Assembly: GCA_031363055.1 (NCBI GenBank)
Contig: JANLTP010000216.1
Coordinates: 1-15,235, forward strand
DNA length: 15,235 nucleotides
Reading direction: 5' to 3'
Source of the DNA: JANLTP01 sp031363055
GTDB taxonomy: Bacteria; Pseudomonadota; Gammaproteobacteria; Burkholderiales; Burkholderiaceae_E
The notes under the pieces were generated by a model. That model was given only the letters and a program-made list of their open reading frames with translations, was not told the DNA's origin and searched no databases. This document shows, piece by piece, positions 1 to 5,266 of the stretch. The position numbers and the translations under genes were made by a program. The stretch's first letter is position 1. Each line of letters starts with the position of its first letter.

Positions 1-988
1 TGCAGCCAATGACATGCTTGGGTGTCAGTTTTTCGGCCACCTCCGGGTCGTGAACCGTCGCGCGAATTTTTTCGCGAACAAATTCGGCCGCGTATTGGTT
101 CGCGTCGGCATTGAGCATCAGATCGCCATAGGCACCGAGAAAGCTGAGTCCACCGCGTTGCCAGCGAAATTCGAAGGCGGCCTTGCGTTCCTCGTCGCTG
201 CTGGCCAGCGCCGAGGCCTCATTGCGCGGATAGACTGAGCCGAAGGCGCCCGGCATAACGCTGTTGCGCGCTCGAAAGCCGGCATAGTCGGCCTTGACTT
301 CAGCTTCATGCGCAACATCGATCGGACCATTGTGGGCTGGAACCGCATAACTCGGAGTTCGTTGGAAGACCAGCAAGCGCTTGGCCTCTTTCGCAATGAC
401 CGGAATCGACTGAATCGCCGACGAACCCGTGCCAATCACGCCGACAGTCTTGCCGCTGAAATCAACCGGTTCATGAGGCCACAAACCAGTGTGATAAGTC
501 TCCCCGACGAAGTCATCAATACCCTCGAATACCGGCCGATTAGCCGACGACAGGCAGCCGGTGGCCAGAATCAGGAATCGGCAAGACCATTGAGCTGGAC
601 TGTTTTCAACACTGGCGGTTTGAACACGCCAACAGGCATTGCGCTCATCAAACTGCGCCGCCGTGACTCGGGTCTTGAATTGAATATCATCACGAAGCTT
701 GAAGCGATCAGCGACCTGATTCGCATAACACATGATCTCGGGCTGCGCCGAATAGCGCTCGCTCCAGCGCCATTCCTGCTGCAAGTCCTCCGAGAACTGG
801 TACGAGTACTCCATGCTCTCGACATCGCAACGCGCACCCGGATAACGATTCCAGTACCAGGTACCGCCCACACCGTCACCGGTTTCAATCACGCGCGCAC
901 GCAGGCCTTGCTGGCGCACCTTGTGCAGCATGTAAAGGCCAGCGAAGCCGGCTCCGACTATGAGTACATCGACCGATTGCTCTGACAT
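1..988 (-). CDS. Baeyer-Villiger-type flavin monooxygenase, C-terminal part cut off by the window edge
   Basis: FAD- and NADPH-dependent monooxygenase, expected to insert oxygen next to a ketone carbonyl or act on a similar substrate. About 329 N-terminal residues are visible; family members are usually 500-550, so the 3' end lies beyond the left edge. Seen directly: an N-terminal FAD Rossmann motif GAGFAG at residues 12-17; GVGGTWYWNRYPGARCDVES, typical of the family, shortly after it; the Baeyer-Villiger fingerprint FVGETYHTGLWP at residues 160-171 (pattern FxGxxxHxxxWP, His166); and a second, NADPH-type Rossmann motif GTGSSA at 186-191. The start is the ATG at 986-988, immediately before MSEQSVDVLIVGAGF. 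The gene lies 145 bp beyond the end of sctL on the same strand, but nothing links it to secretion; it probably marks the edge of the secretion locus. Class is confident, substrate unknown. Confidence 0.9.
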   Translation of the reverse strand, partial: MSEQSVDVLIVGAGFAGLYMLHKVRQQGLRARVIETGDGVGGTWYWNRYPGARCDVESMEYSYQFSEDLQQEWRWSERYSAQPEIMCYANQVADRFKLRDDIQFKTRVTAAQFDERNACWRVQTASVENSPAQWSCRFLILATGCLSSANRPVFEGIDDFVGETYHTGLWPHEPVDFSGKTVGVIGTGSSAIQSIPVIAKEAKRLLVFQRTPSYAVPAHNGPIDVAHEAEVKADYAGFRARNSVMPGAFGSVYPRNEASALASSDEERKAAFEFRWQRGGLSFLGAYGDLMLNADANQYAAEFVREKIRATVHDPEVAEKLTPKHVIGC

Positions 989-1133
989 GATGGTTGCGGT
1001 TTGGAGTTGTAGTTTGTGTTTCGGCTTCGGTTGCGCCTGCGGCTGCGATTCCGCTGACCCGTATAGCTTTCGCCGATGGCGCTCATTATGCCGCCAGCAC
1101 GGCTCCGAGGTCGATGTCCGGGCGACCAGCGTT
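989..1133. other. Intergenic gap between sctL and the monooxygenase gene
   Basis: A 145-bp stretch without a convincing gene. On the minus strand it is the leader of the monooxygenase gene. A CATAAT sequence in the middle could be a -10 element, but I see no matching -35 box at a good distance. I see no stem-loop with a T-run after the sctL stop, so readthrough from the secretion operon into the monooxygenase gene cannot be excluded. Confidence 0.4.
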
Positions 1134-1949
1134 TCAGCGGCTGATCGCCAGACGTACAGCGCTGTCAGCGGGTTGAGTGGTTTTGACAGTTTGGGTGGTT
1201 TCGGCAGCGGCTACTTCTGCGGCTACTGCCGTTGCCTCTAATGCTTGTAATGCGTCTGCGTCGTCTGCCGAATCCTCTGGATCATTATGGTCGGTATCGT
1301 TGCGAGCGAAGACCGCAAACAGGGCACGCTGCAACGCCTCAAGTTGTGTGCCGAGGCTCGCATCGATCTGGGTATACCCGGTTTCGATCAGACAGTCGCC
1401 AACGCTGAGGTCAGGGTCTGCCCGGACCTCCACAAAACAGGGTGCGCCATGCTGCGCCAGCACTTGGGCGACCCTGCAGCGCACGAGCTCCAACTGCTCG
1501 GCGGCGACCTTGAATAACAGAAAGCGCTGTTCGCGCGCGGCAAGAAGCACTCTTCGCACAACGCTATCGAAGAACTGCGTTTGAGCATCGTCCTGCGTCA
1601 GAATCTTCTCCAGAGTCCGAAGGACCAAATGACTCAGCTTTTGTTCCTGTGCTCGCCAGGACTGCGCCAGCGCACCTTGGTTGTGGATCACTGACTGCGC
1701 CAGGAATTCCTTGGCTTCGATCAATCCCTGCTGGTGGCCACGCAGGCGAGCCGCAGATTCCAGCCGCTCAGCCGATTCCTGGGCCTCGGCGCGGATTCGC
1801 TCAGCCTGCAACCGAGCCTGTGTCACCTCGGCCCGCGCCTGGTGCGAGGCTTGCGCCTGTATCGCCTCGATCGACCGGATTCGCTCAAAATCCGAGGCCT
1901 TGATCAAGGCGCGCGAGCGAACGAAAAGGGCGAGTTCTTCAGTGTTCAT
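1134..1949 (-). CDS. sctL: Type III secretion stator protein SctL (YscL/HrpE/FliH family)
   Basis: Cytoplasmic stator that links the ATPase SctN to the SctK/SctQ sorting platform and restrains ATPase activity. The 271-residue product has the FliH/V-ATPase E layout. A long charged, Ala/Gln/Arg/Glu-rich helical segment covers roughly residues 15-105 (many AQA, RAEA, AERL heptad-like runs). A folded C-terminal part follows, with LVLRTLEKIL, VVRRVLLAAREQ and the VEVRADPDLSVGDCLIETGYTQIDASLGTQLEALQRAL block characteristic of the family (about 170-213). The ATG at 1949 has an AAGAG Shine-Dalgarno five bases upstream, and the gene overlaps the end of sctK by 11 bases, so translation is probably coupled. 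It is longer than YscL (about 220 residues) because of an extra acidic and Ala/Thr-rich tail of about 55 residues, which looks disordered. Last secretion gene of the minus-strand operon. Confidence 0.93.
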   Translation of the reverse strand: MNTEELALFVRSRALIKASDFERIRSIEAIQAQASHQARAEVTQARLQAERIRAEAQESAERLESAARLRGHQQGLIEAKEFLAQSVIHNQGALAQSWRAQEQKLSHLVLRTLEKILTQDDAQTQFFDSVVRRVLLAAREQRFLLFKVAAEQLELVRCRVAQVLAQHGAPCFVEVRADPDLSVGDCLIETGYTQIDASLGTQLEALQRALFAVFARNDTDHNDPEDSADDADALQALEATAVAAEVAAAETTQTVKTTQPADSAVRLAISR

Positions 1950-2592
1950 GTGAACTCTTGCCGGTTGCAGCCTTGACTACTTGCAGCGCGAAATCGCGAA
2001 AGCGGCCGAGTTCCTGCAGGGGATCCCCAGCGAGCTCAGGCTCCCACGGTCGAGGCGATCCATCAAACTCGGCTTCCTGCAATACGGCCGTCGACAGACG
2101 CAATCGCAACAAGGCCCAGAGCGATCGACTGGCTGGCCGAACGCGCCTCGAGAGCCAGGCGGTGGCGACGATCCTCGGCGCGTTGGCACCGAACTGCTTG
2201 ACGGCATCCCACTGAATCGAACCGCCTTCCTGCAGATCTGATTCGAGTACTCGGCGTTCGGATTCGCTCAGCAGCGAATCAATGGCCCGTATTTGCGTGC
2301 CATTGATGACACGCCGAATACCGGGGGCGAGTATTTGCCAGCCGAACGCCAACAGCGCTTGCTGTAATTGCTCACGAGGCATCACCAGCAGATCGCGCGC
2401 CGGCGGCACCGCATCGAGATCCTGACGGCCCAGCCTGAGCGTTACCGGCAACAGGGCCTCGCGGACCCGTGAGATCGGGTCGAGTCGACCGTGCCAATCC
2501 AGCAAATGGGACGGGTCGATCTGCGCGATCGGCAACGACAGTGCAGTCAACCAGACATTCGTCAAAGGTTCAGTGGCTAGTAATGTATTCAT
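1939..2592 (-). CDS. sctK: Type III secretion sorting-platform adaptor SctK (YscK/PscK family)
   Basis: Predicted cytoplasmic adaptor that connects the inner-membrane ring protein SctD to the SctQ pods of the sorting platform. The protein is 217 residues from the ATG at 2592 (MNTLLATEPLTNVW), close to the roughly 210 of YscK and PscK. An open frame extends 40 codons further upstream, but that part lies inside sctJ. The chosen ATG overlaps the sctJ stop as ATGA, a standard coupled junction. There is no good Shine-Dalgarno, which also suits reinitiation. The product is soluble, with Leu/Trp/Arg-rich helices such as LLVMPREQLQQALLAFGWQI and an Arg-rich stretch SRRVRPASRSLWALLRLRL; it has no membrane segment. 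SctK is a poorly conserved family, so the name rests mainly on size, on its position between sctJ and sctL, and on partial resemblance. Confidence 0.82.
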   Translation of the reverse strand: MNTLLATEPLTNVWLTALSLPIAQIDPSHLLDWHGRLDPISRVREALLPVTLRLGRQDLDAVPPARDLLVMPREQLQQALLAFGWQILAPGIRRVINGTQIRAIDSLLSESERRVLESDLQEGGSIQWDAVKQFGANAPRIVATAWLSRRVRPASRSLWALLRLRLSTAVLQEAEFDGSPRPWEPELAGDPLQELGRFRDFALQVVKAATGKSSHEH

Positions 2593-3356
2593 GACGGGGG
2601 CGATGGTTCCAGCATTGGGATGCGAATAGCACCGAGGCGGCCCGTAATCATGAGACCCACGGCGATGGTCATCAGCAAAAGCCCGATACCGAAAACGCAC
2701 CAGCGCAGCCAATCCGCTTGCGAACGAGAAACCGTCATGCCAAGAAACGCCTCCTTCGGAGTCGCGAGGGCGGTATCAACCCGTTGCTGGGCGGCAAACA
2801 ACGAGACGTAGACGGTGTCATGCGTCAGACCTTCGACACTGCGCACGACCAACGATTTGATGGTCGTCAGGCTCGCCTGCATATCGTCCGTCGCACGGTG
2901 GCGAATAAAAACCGACGCGGACGATGGCTTTGCGCGATCGGCCAGCGGGTCATTTTGCGGCAATACAATATGTACGCGAGCCGCCAGCACACCGTCAATC
3001 ATGGTCAGGGTACGCGACAGCTCTTGCGAAACGCCGTGAATGAACCGCACGCGCTCTTCAGTTGGGGTGGAAATAATACCCTCGCGCTTGAACAGATCGC
3101 CCAGGGTCGCATAGCGGTTTTTGGGCAGGCCTTCGCGGGTCAAGATTTGCATCGCCCTCGGCATATCCTGGCTGGCAACCACAATCGCCCAATGCTTTTC
3201 ATTGATGGTCTTCTCGACCGCGATGCCCTCGAGGGCCAGGACCGATAAGATTTCATTGGCTTCCTGTTCTCCAAGCTGGCTATAGAGCAACTGCTTGCAA
3301 CCGGCGAGCGCCAGGAGCATCGCAAACAGCGGAAACCACAACAGGCGAGGCGACAT
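2589..3356 (-). CDS. sctJ: Inner-membrane ring lipoprotein SctJ (YscJ/PrgK/HrcJ family)
   Basis: Builds the periplasm-facing MS-like ring of the injectisome base together with SctD. The 255-residue protein begins with a lipoprotein signal ending in the lipobox LAGC; Cys20 is the predicted lipid-anchored residue. Two ring-building domains follow: the first contains QLGEQEANEILSVLALEGI, and the second contains RVHIVLPQNDPLADRAKPSSASVFIRH, a hallmark of the YscJ/FliF family. A single C-terminal transmembrane helix (about 216-240, WCVFGIGLLLMTIAVGLMI) precedes a short cytoplasmic tail. The length is typical. The ATG at 3356 shares one base with the sctI stop (TGATG), with GAGAAA upstream as ribosome binding site, so it is coupled to sctI. 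Very secure assignment. Confidence 0.97.
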   Translation of the reverse strand: MSPRLLWFPLFAMLLALAGCKQLLYSQLGEQEANEILSVLALEGIAVEKTINEKHWAIVVASQDMPRAMQILTREGLPKNRYATLGDLFKREGIISTPTEERVRFIHGVSQELSRTLTMIDGVLAARVHIVLPQNDPLADRAKPSSASVFIRHRATDDMQASLTTIKSLVVRSVEGLTHDTVYVSLFAAQQRVDTALATPKEAFLGMTVSRSQADWLRWCVFGIGLLLMTIAVGLMITGRLGAIRIPMLEPSPPS

Positions 3357-3784
3357 CAGGATTTCTCAATCAAGGTCTTGACCGCCCCTTGTGATTGCTG
3401 ACTGGCAGTCAAGCCGGCCTGAAAGCTCACCGCCACCTGAAAGATTTCGGTCTGCGTCTTGATCGCCTGATTCATGACCGCTTGTAGTTGAGCAGCCGGC
3501 GCCGCAGCCCGATTGGCACTCAAGGTTAGGGAGGCCTGTTCAGGCGAACTCAATCGATGGCGCATGGCCTCGAAATCGGCACGCAGACGATCAACCGTCT
3601 GGGTCCATCCACCGGCAGGACTTTTGCCCTGCGCTTGGCCAGCGTTCGAGAGGATCAGGCCGATGTCGCTGCGGGCGCCCGCCGAGATCTCGACTCTGAT
3701 CGGACGCTGATCGAGCGGCGCTGACAACGACGCCAGATCCAGTGTGCCCGCCGCAGAAGTTGCCGTGACTGCTGTGATTTCCAT
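3356..3784 (-). CDS. sctI: Inner rod protein SctI (YscI/PrgJ/HrpB family)
   Basis: Predicted secreted early substrate that forms the inner rod joining the export apparatus to the needle. The product is 142 residues, somewhat longer than YscI (115). The first half is Ala/Ser-rich and probably disordered. The C-terminal 45 residues (LQAVMNQAIKTQTEIFQVAV and on to TLIEKS) form the amphipathic helix expected of rod and needle subunits. It sits directly before sctJ, as in ysc, psc and hrp loci, and overlaps it by one base. The ATG at 3784 has AGAAG five bases upstream. The assignment combines position, size and the C-terminal pattern; sequence conservation in this family is low. The C-terminal helix resembles that of the 55-residue needle candidate at 4704-4871. 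Confidence 0.85.
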   Translation of the reverse strand: MEITAVTATSAAGTLDLASLSAPLDQRPIRVEISAGARSDIGLILSNAGQAQGKSPAGGWTQTVDRLRADFEAMRHRLSSPEQASLTLSANRAAAPAAQLQAVMNQAIKTQTEIFQVAVSFQAGLTASQQSQGAVKTLIEKS

Positions 3785-3836
3785 GGATTCTTCTAACTCC
3801 GTTTTTTCGTTTAACAGTTTGTCGTCTTGCTACGCT

Positions 3837-3885
3837 CGAGTCGGGCGCGACCCGGGTCTGGCCCAATCCGAGTCAGGCGCGACCC
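3837..3885. repeat. Pair of 17-bp direct repeats in the gap upstream of sctI
   Basis: CGAGTCGGGCGCGACCC (3837-3853) recurs with one mismatch (G to A) at 3869-3885; the period is 32 bp. A perfect 10-bp palindrome, GACCCGGGTC at 3849-3858, overlaps the first copy. The pair lies in the 105-bp gap (3785-3889) between the 91-residue gene and sctI and is transcribed as part of the operon leader of sctI. It could be a local duplication, a folding element in the mRNA or an operator; I cannot choose between these. Confidence 0.7.
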
Positions 3886-3889
3886 ATGC

Positions 3890-4165
3890 CTACTCGGACT
3901 CCTCCTGGGCTTCCTTCATTCGGGCGATGATCTGCTCCCCCTGTCGGCGTATCTCGTCGCGCGCGATGACAAAGGTCGTCAGGGCCACCTGGACGGATAA
4001 TTCATTCATCAATTCGTCGCTCGTCAGCTCATCTTGTACAGCGGCGGAATCGGGCGAAGCGAGCTCTTTGGCGACGGCCGATCGCGCGGGATCGGAACTT
4101 TCCTGCCAAGCCGAAATCGGTGCAGCCGACGCTGCCGACGAGATTGCGTTTATTGCATCGGGCAT
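3890..4165 (-). CDS. Unrecognised 91-residue protein in the sctH position (possible needle/rod-type small protein)
   Basis: I do not recognise this gene from sequence. It encodes 91 residues, has a good ribosome binding site (GGGGGAG seven bases before the ATG at 4165), and overlaps the end of sctG by 16 bases, so it is almost certainly a translated member of the operon. Its place between sctG and sctI is where ysc and psc loci carry yscH (the secreted YopR/PscH protein), but it is much shorter than those (about 150-165). The N-terminal half is Ala/Ser/Asp-rich and likely disordered. The C-terminal half, from DELMNELSVQVALTTFVIAR onward, is a long amphipathic helix with an L-x4-Q-x3-T-F pattern reminiscent of inner rod or needle subunits. 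It could be a YopR-like substrate, a second rod/needle protein or a chaperone. Confidence 0.75.
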   Translation of the reverse strand: MPDAINAISSAASAAPISAWQESSDPARSAVAKELASPDSAAVQDELTSDELMNELSVQVALTTFVIARDEIRRQGEQIIARMKEAQEESE

Positions 4166-4581
4166 GAACCGCTCCCCCTGAGAGGATTAGCCGGCCTGAA
4201 ACTGTGTTCGCCGGCGCACTGCAACAGTTCTTCGGCCATCTCGAATGCGACGCCGCTCGAACACAGTCCGAACACTTCATGGGCATGCTGTTGCCAACCA
4301 GACCGGTCGAGCTCGTACAGGAACTTCGCAAGCAGGCTGCGGGTAAACACTGCGCTTGGAAAGTCGCGCAAGACGGCCTCGAGTTGGAAAATCGCATCCT
4401 CGGGCTGCTGCTGGGCGTACTGCAGGAGTGCCTGACCGATTCGCGGATGCGGATTGCCGGGTCGACCAAGCGATAACAGCGCAAACATTTCTTGTGCCTC
4501 GTCGAACATTCGTTCGTCCAGCGCGAGATGGGCGATTTCCAATAACTGATTGAACTCGCCCTCGGTCAAATGGTCATTCAT
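4150..4581 (-). CDS. sctG: Needle-subunit chaperone SctG (YscG/PscG-type TPR protein)
   Basis: Predicted cytoplasmic TPR chaperone that, with SctE, holds the needle subunit SctF unpolymerised before export. The product is 143 residues. It contains TPR-like helical pairs: LLEIAHLALDERMFDEAQEMFALL (about 14-37), IGQALLQYAQQQPEDAIFQLEAVL (about 49-72) and FTRSLLAKFLYELDRSGWQQHAHEVF (about 80-106). The typical W/G/Y/A/P TPR positions are only partly kept, as in YscG. The ATG at 4581 is preferred over the adjacent TTG because the AGGAGG Shine-Dalgarno at 4586-4591 leaves four bases before it. It is about 28 residues longer than YscG, with a Gly/Pro/Ser C-terminal tail that overlaps the next gene by 16 bases. 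Its place after the needle gene candidate supports the role. Confidence 0.82.
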   Translation of the reverse strand: MNDHLTEGEFNQLLEIAHLALDERMFDEAQEMFALLSLGRPGNPHPRIGQALLQYAQQQPEDAIFQLEAVLRDFPSAVFTRSLLAKFLYELDRSGWQQHAHEVFGLCSSGVAFEMAEELLQCAGEHSFRPANPLRGSGSCPMQ

Positions 4582-4609
4582 CAAGCCTCCTCAATTGTCC
4601 TTATAACCG

Positions 4610-4646
4610 GCGGCTATAGGGCCGCACCAGGCGACCCTATAGCCGC
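4610..4646 (-). promoter_or_regulatory. Perfect 12-bp stem-loop between the needle gene and sctG
   Basis: GCGGCTATAGGG (4610-4621) and CCCTATAGCCGC (4635-4646) are perfect reverse complements around a 13-base loop. The hairpin sits in the 122-bp gap (4582-4703) between the sctF candidate and sctG and would form in the operon mRNA. No T-run follows it on the minus strand (ATAAGGACAATTG follows), so it is not a classic intrinsic terminator. A plausible inference is a 3'-end stabiliser or processing/attenuation element that keeps the needle transcript abundant relative to the downstream genes. Confidence 0.8.
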
Positions 4647-4703
4647 AGGCTCTTTCTTCACAAGGACACGCTGCCAAGTGCGGGTGTCTTGCTCCAAAAA
4701 TAG

Positions 4704-4871
4704 CTAGCCCTGCGGCGACTGCTTCGCGGCGCGCGCCGCTACCTGTCCCAGATAGGTAGTCACTTCGGTGATCTTGGTTTGGTAGACGATGCTTTGCTTC
4801 ATGACTTCGCTCATTTGCGCTATCGAGTCACTGATGATTTGCTGCAGACCGGTCGTATCGACTGTTGACAT
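4704..4871 (-). CDS. sctF: Very short putative needle subunit SctF (55 residues)
   Basis: A 55-residue protein, below the usual size cut-off for gene calling. It begins at the ATG at 4871, which has an ideal AAGGAG Shine-Dalgarno (4878-4883) six bases upstream, and ends with TAG at 4704-4706. It occupies the sctF slot between sctE and sctG and is followed by a strong hairpin, as a highly expressed needle gene might be. The sequence is almost one amphipathic helix (GLQQIISDSIAQMSEVMKQS and on to LGQVAARAAK). It can be aligned without gaps to the SctI C-terminal helix (LQ at the start, then I, E and Q in shared columns and many conservative pairs). Needle proteins are usually 70-90 residues with two helices around a turn; here the N-terminal helix appears absent. 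It could instead be another small secretion protein. Confidence 0.62.
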   Translation of the reverse strand: MSTVDTTGLQQIISDSIAQMSEVMKQSIVYQTKITEVTTYLGQVAARAAKQSPQG

Positions 4872-5018
4872 GATTTACTCCTTGAAGTGTTGACTTATTT
4901 GAACTCGCTGAGTGGCGCAACTTCGCCAGATTTGCCGCCGAGCCGACGCAGCGTGACGCGACTCTTCGATGTCGGACATCGCGTTTCGATATCCGGTCAT
5001 TTCTCTGCCCACCGCCGC
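4872..5018 (-). other. Gap between sctE and sctF with an uncertain 41-codon open frame
   Basis: This 147-bp gap contains a minus-strand open frame from the ATG at 5000 to the TAA at 4875-4877 (41 residues, beginning MTGYRNAMSDIEESRHAASA). It is in the same frame as sctE, seven codons after the sctE stop, and its stop directly follows the AAGGAG that serves sctF. A different frame across the same DNA reads like the tail of a protein (VTLRRLGGKSGEVAPLSEFK before a stop) but has no start codon. There is no strong ribosome binding site for either. It may be a leader peptide coupled to sctF, a decayed C-terminal piece of sctE or plain spacer. Confidence 0.3.
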
Positions 5019-5252
5019 TCAAGATCGAGCGCGCAATCGCGGCGCCTGGGTATCGATCACATGAGTGGCCAGAACATAAATTCGCGCCACCTCCAGAAAT
5101 TTTTCCCGGTCAGATTCGTTCATGCTTTGCCTTGCGTCACTTTGATCACGCGCCGAGCGTCGACTCAGATTAGCAACAAGCTCATGGGCCATTGACGCAT
5201 GCACGTCGGCTTGCAAGCTGCTGCGAAGATCGGTTTCATCCGCGATAGTCAT
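5019..5252 (-). CDS. sctE: Small protein in the sctE position (putative needle co-chaperone)
   Basis: A 77-residue acidic-to-neutral soluble protein between sctD and the sctF candidate, the position of yscE in ysc loci. YscE (66 residues) pairs with the TPR protein YscG to chaperone the needle subunit. The sequence is predicted to be mainly helical: DLRSSLQADVHASMAHELVA (about 8-27) and DREKFLEVARIYVLATHVID (about 48-67) could form the two helices of a YscE-like hairpin. The ATG at 5252 lies 14 bases after the sctD stop. Its AAAGG is 11 bases upstream, a poor spacing, and a competing ATG nearer that motif opens only eight codons. Named from position and size, not from clear sequence similarity. 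Confidence 0.6.
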   Translation of the reverse strand: MTIADETDLRSSLQADVHASMAHELVANLSRRSARDQSDARQSMNESDREKFLEVARIYVLATHVIDTQAPRLRARS

Positions 5253-5266
5253 CAGGGTTCATGCCT

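Noticed and set aside
308..985. Plus-strand open frame of 225 codons opposite the monooxygenase gene
   Set aside because: The minus-strand reading gives two Rossmann motifs and the Baeyer-Villiger fingerprint, so this is a shadow.
2593..2712. 40-codon N-terminal extension of sctK
   Set aside because: It lies within the sctJ C-terminal coding sequence; the ATGA overlap at 2589-2592 is the normal coupled start.
2718..3248. Plus-strand open frame (176 codons) opposite sctJ
   Set aside because: Antisense shadow of a secure SctJ gene.
4610..4646. Hairpin after sctF as an intrinsic terminator
   Set aside because: No T-run follows on the transcribed strand, so I list it as a regulatory or stabilising stem-loop instead.
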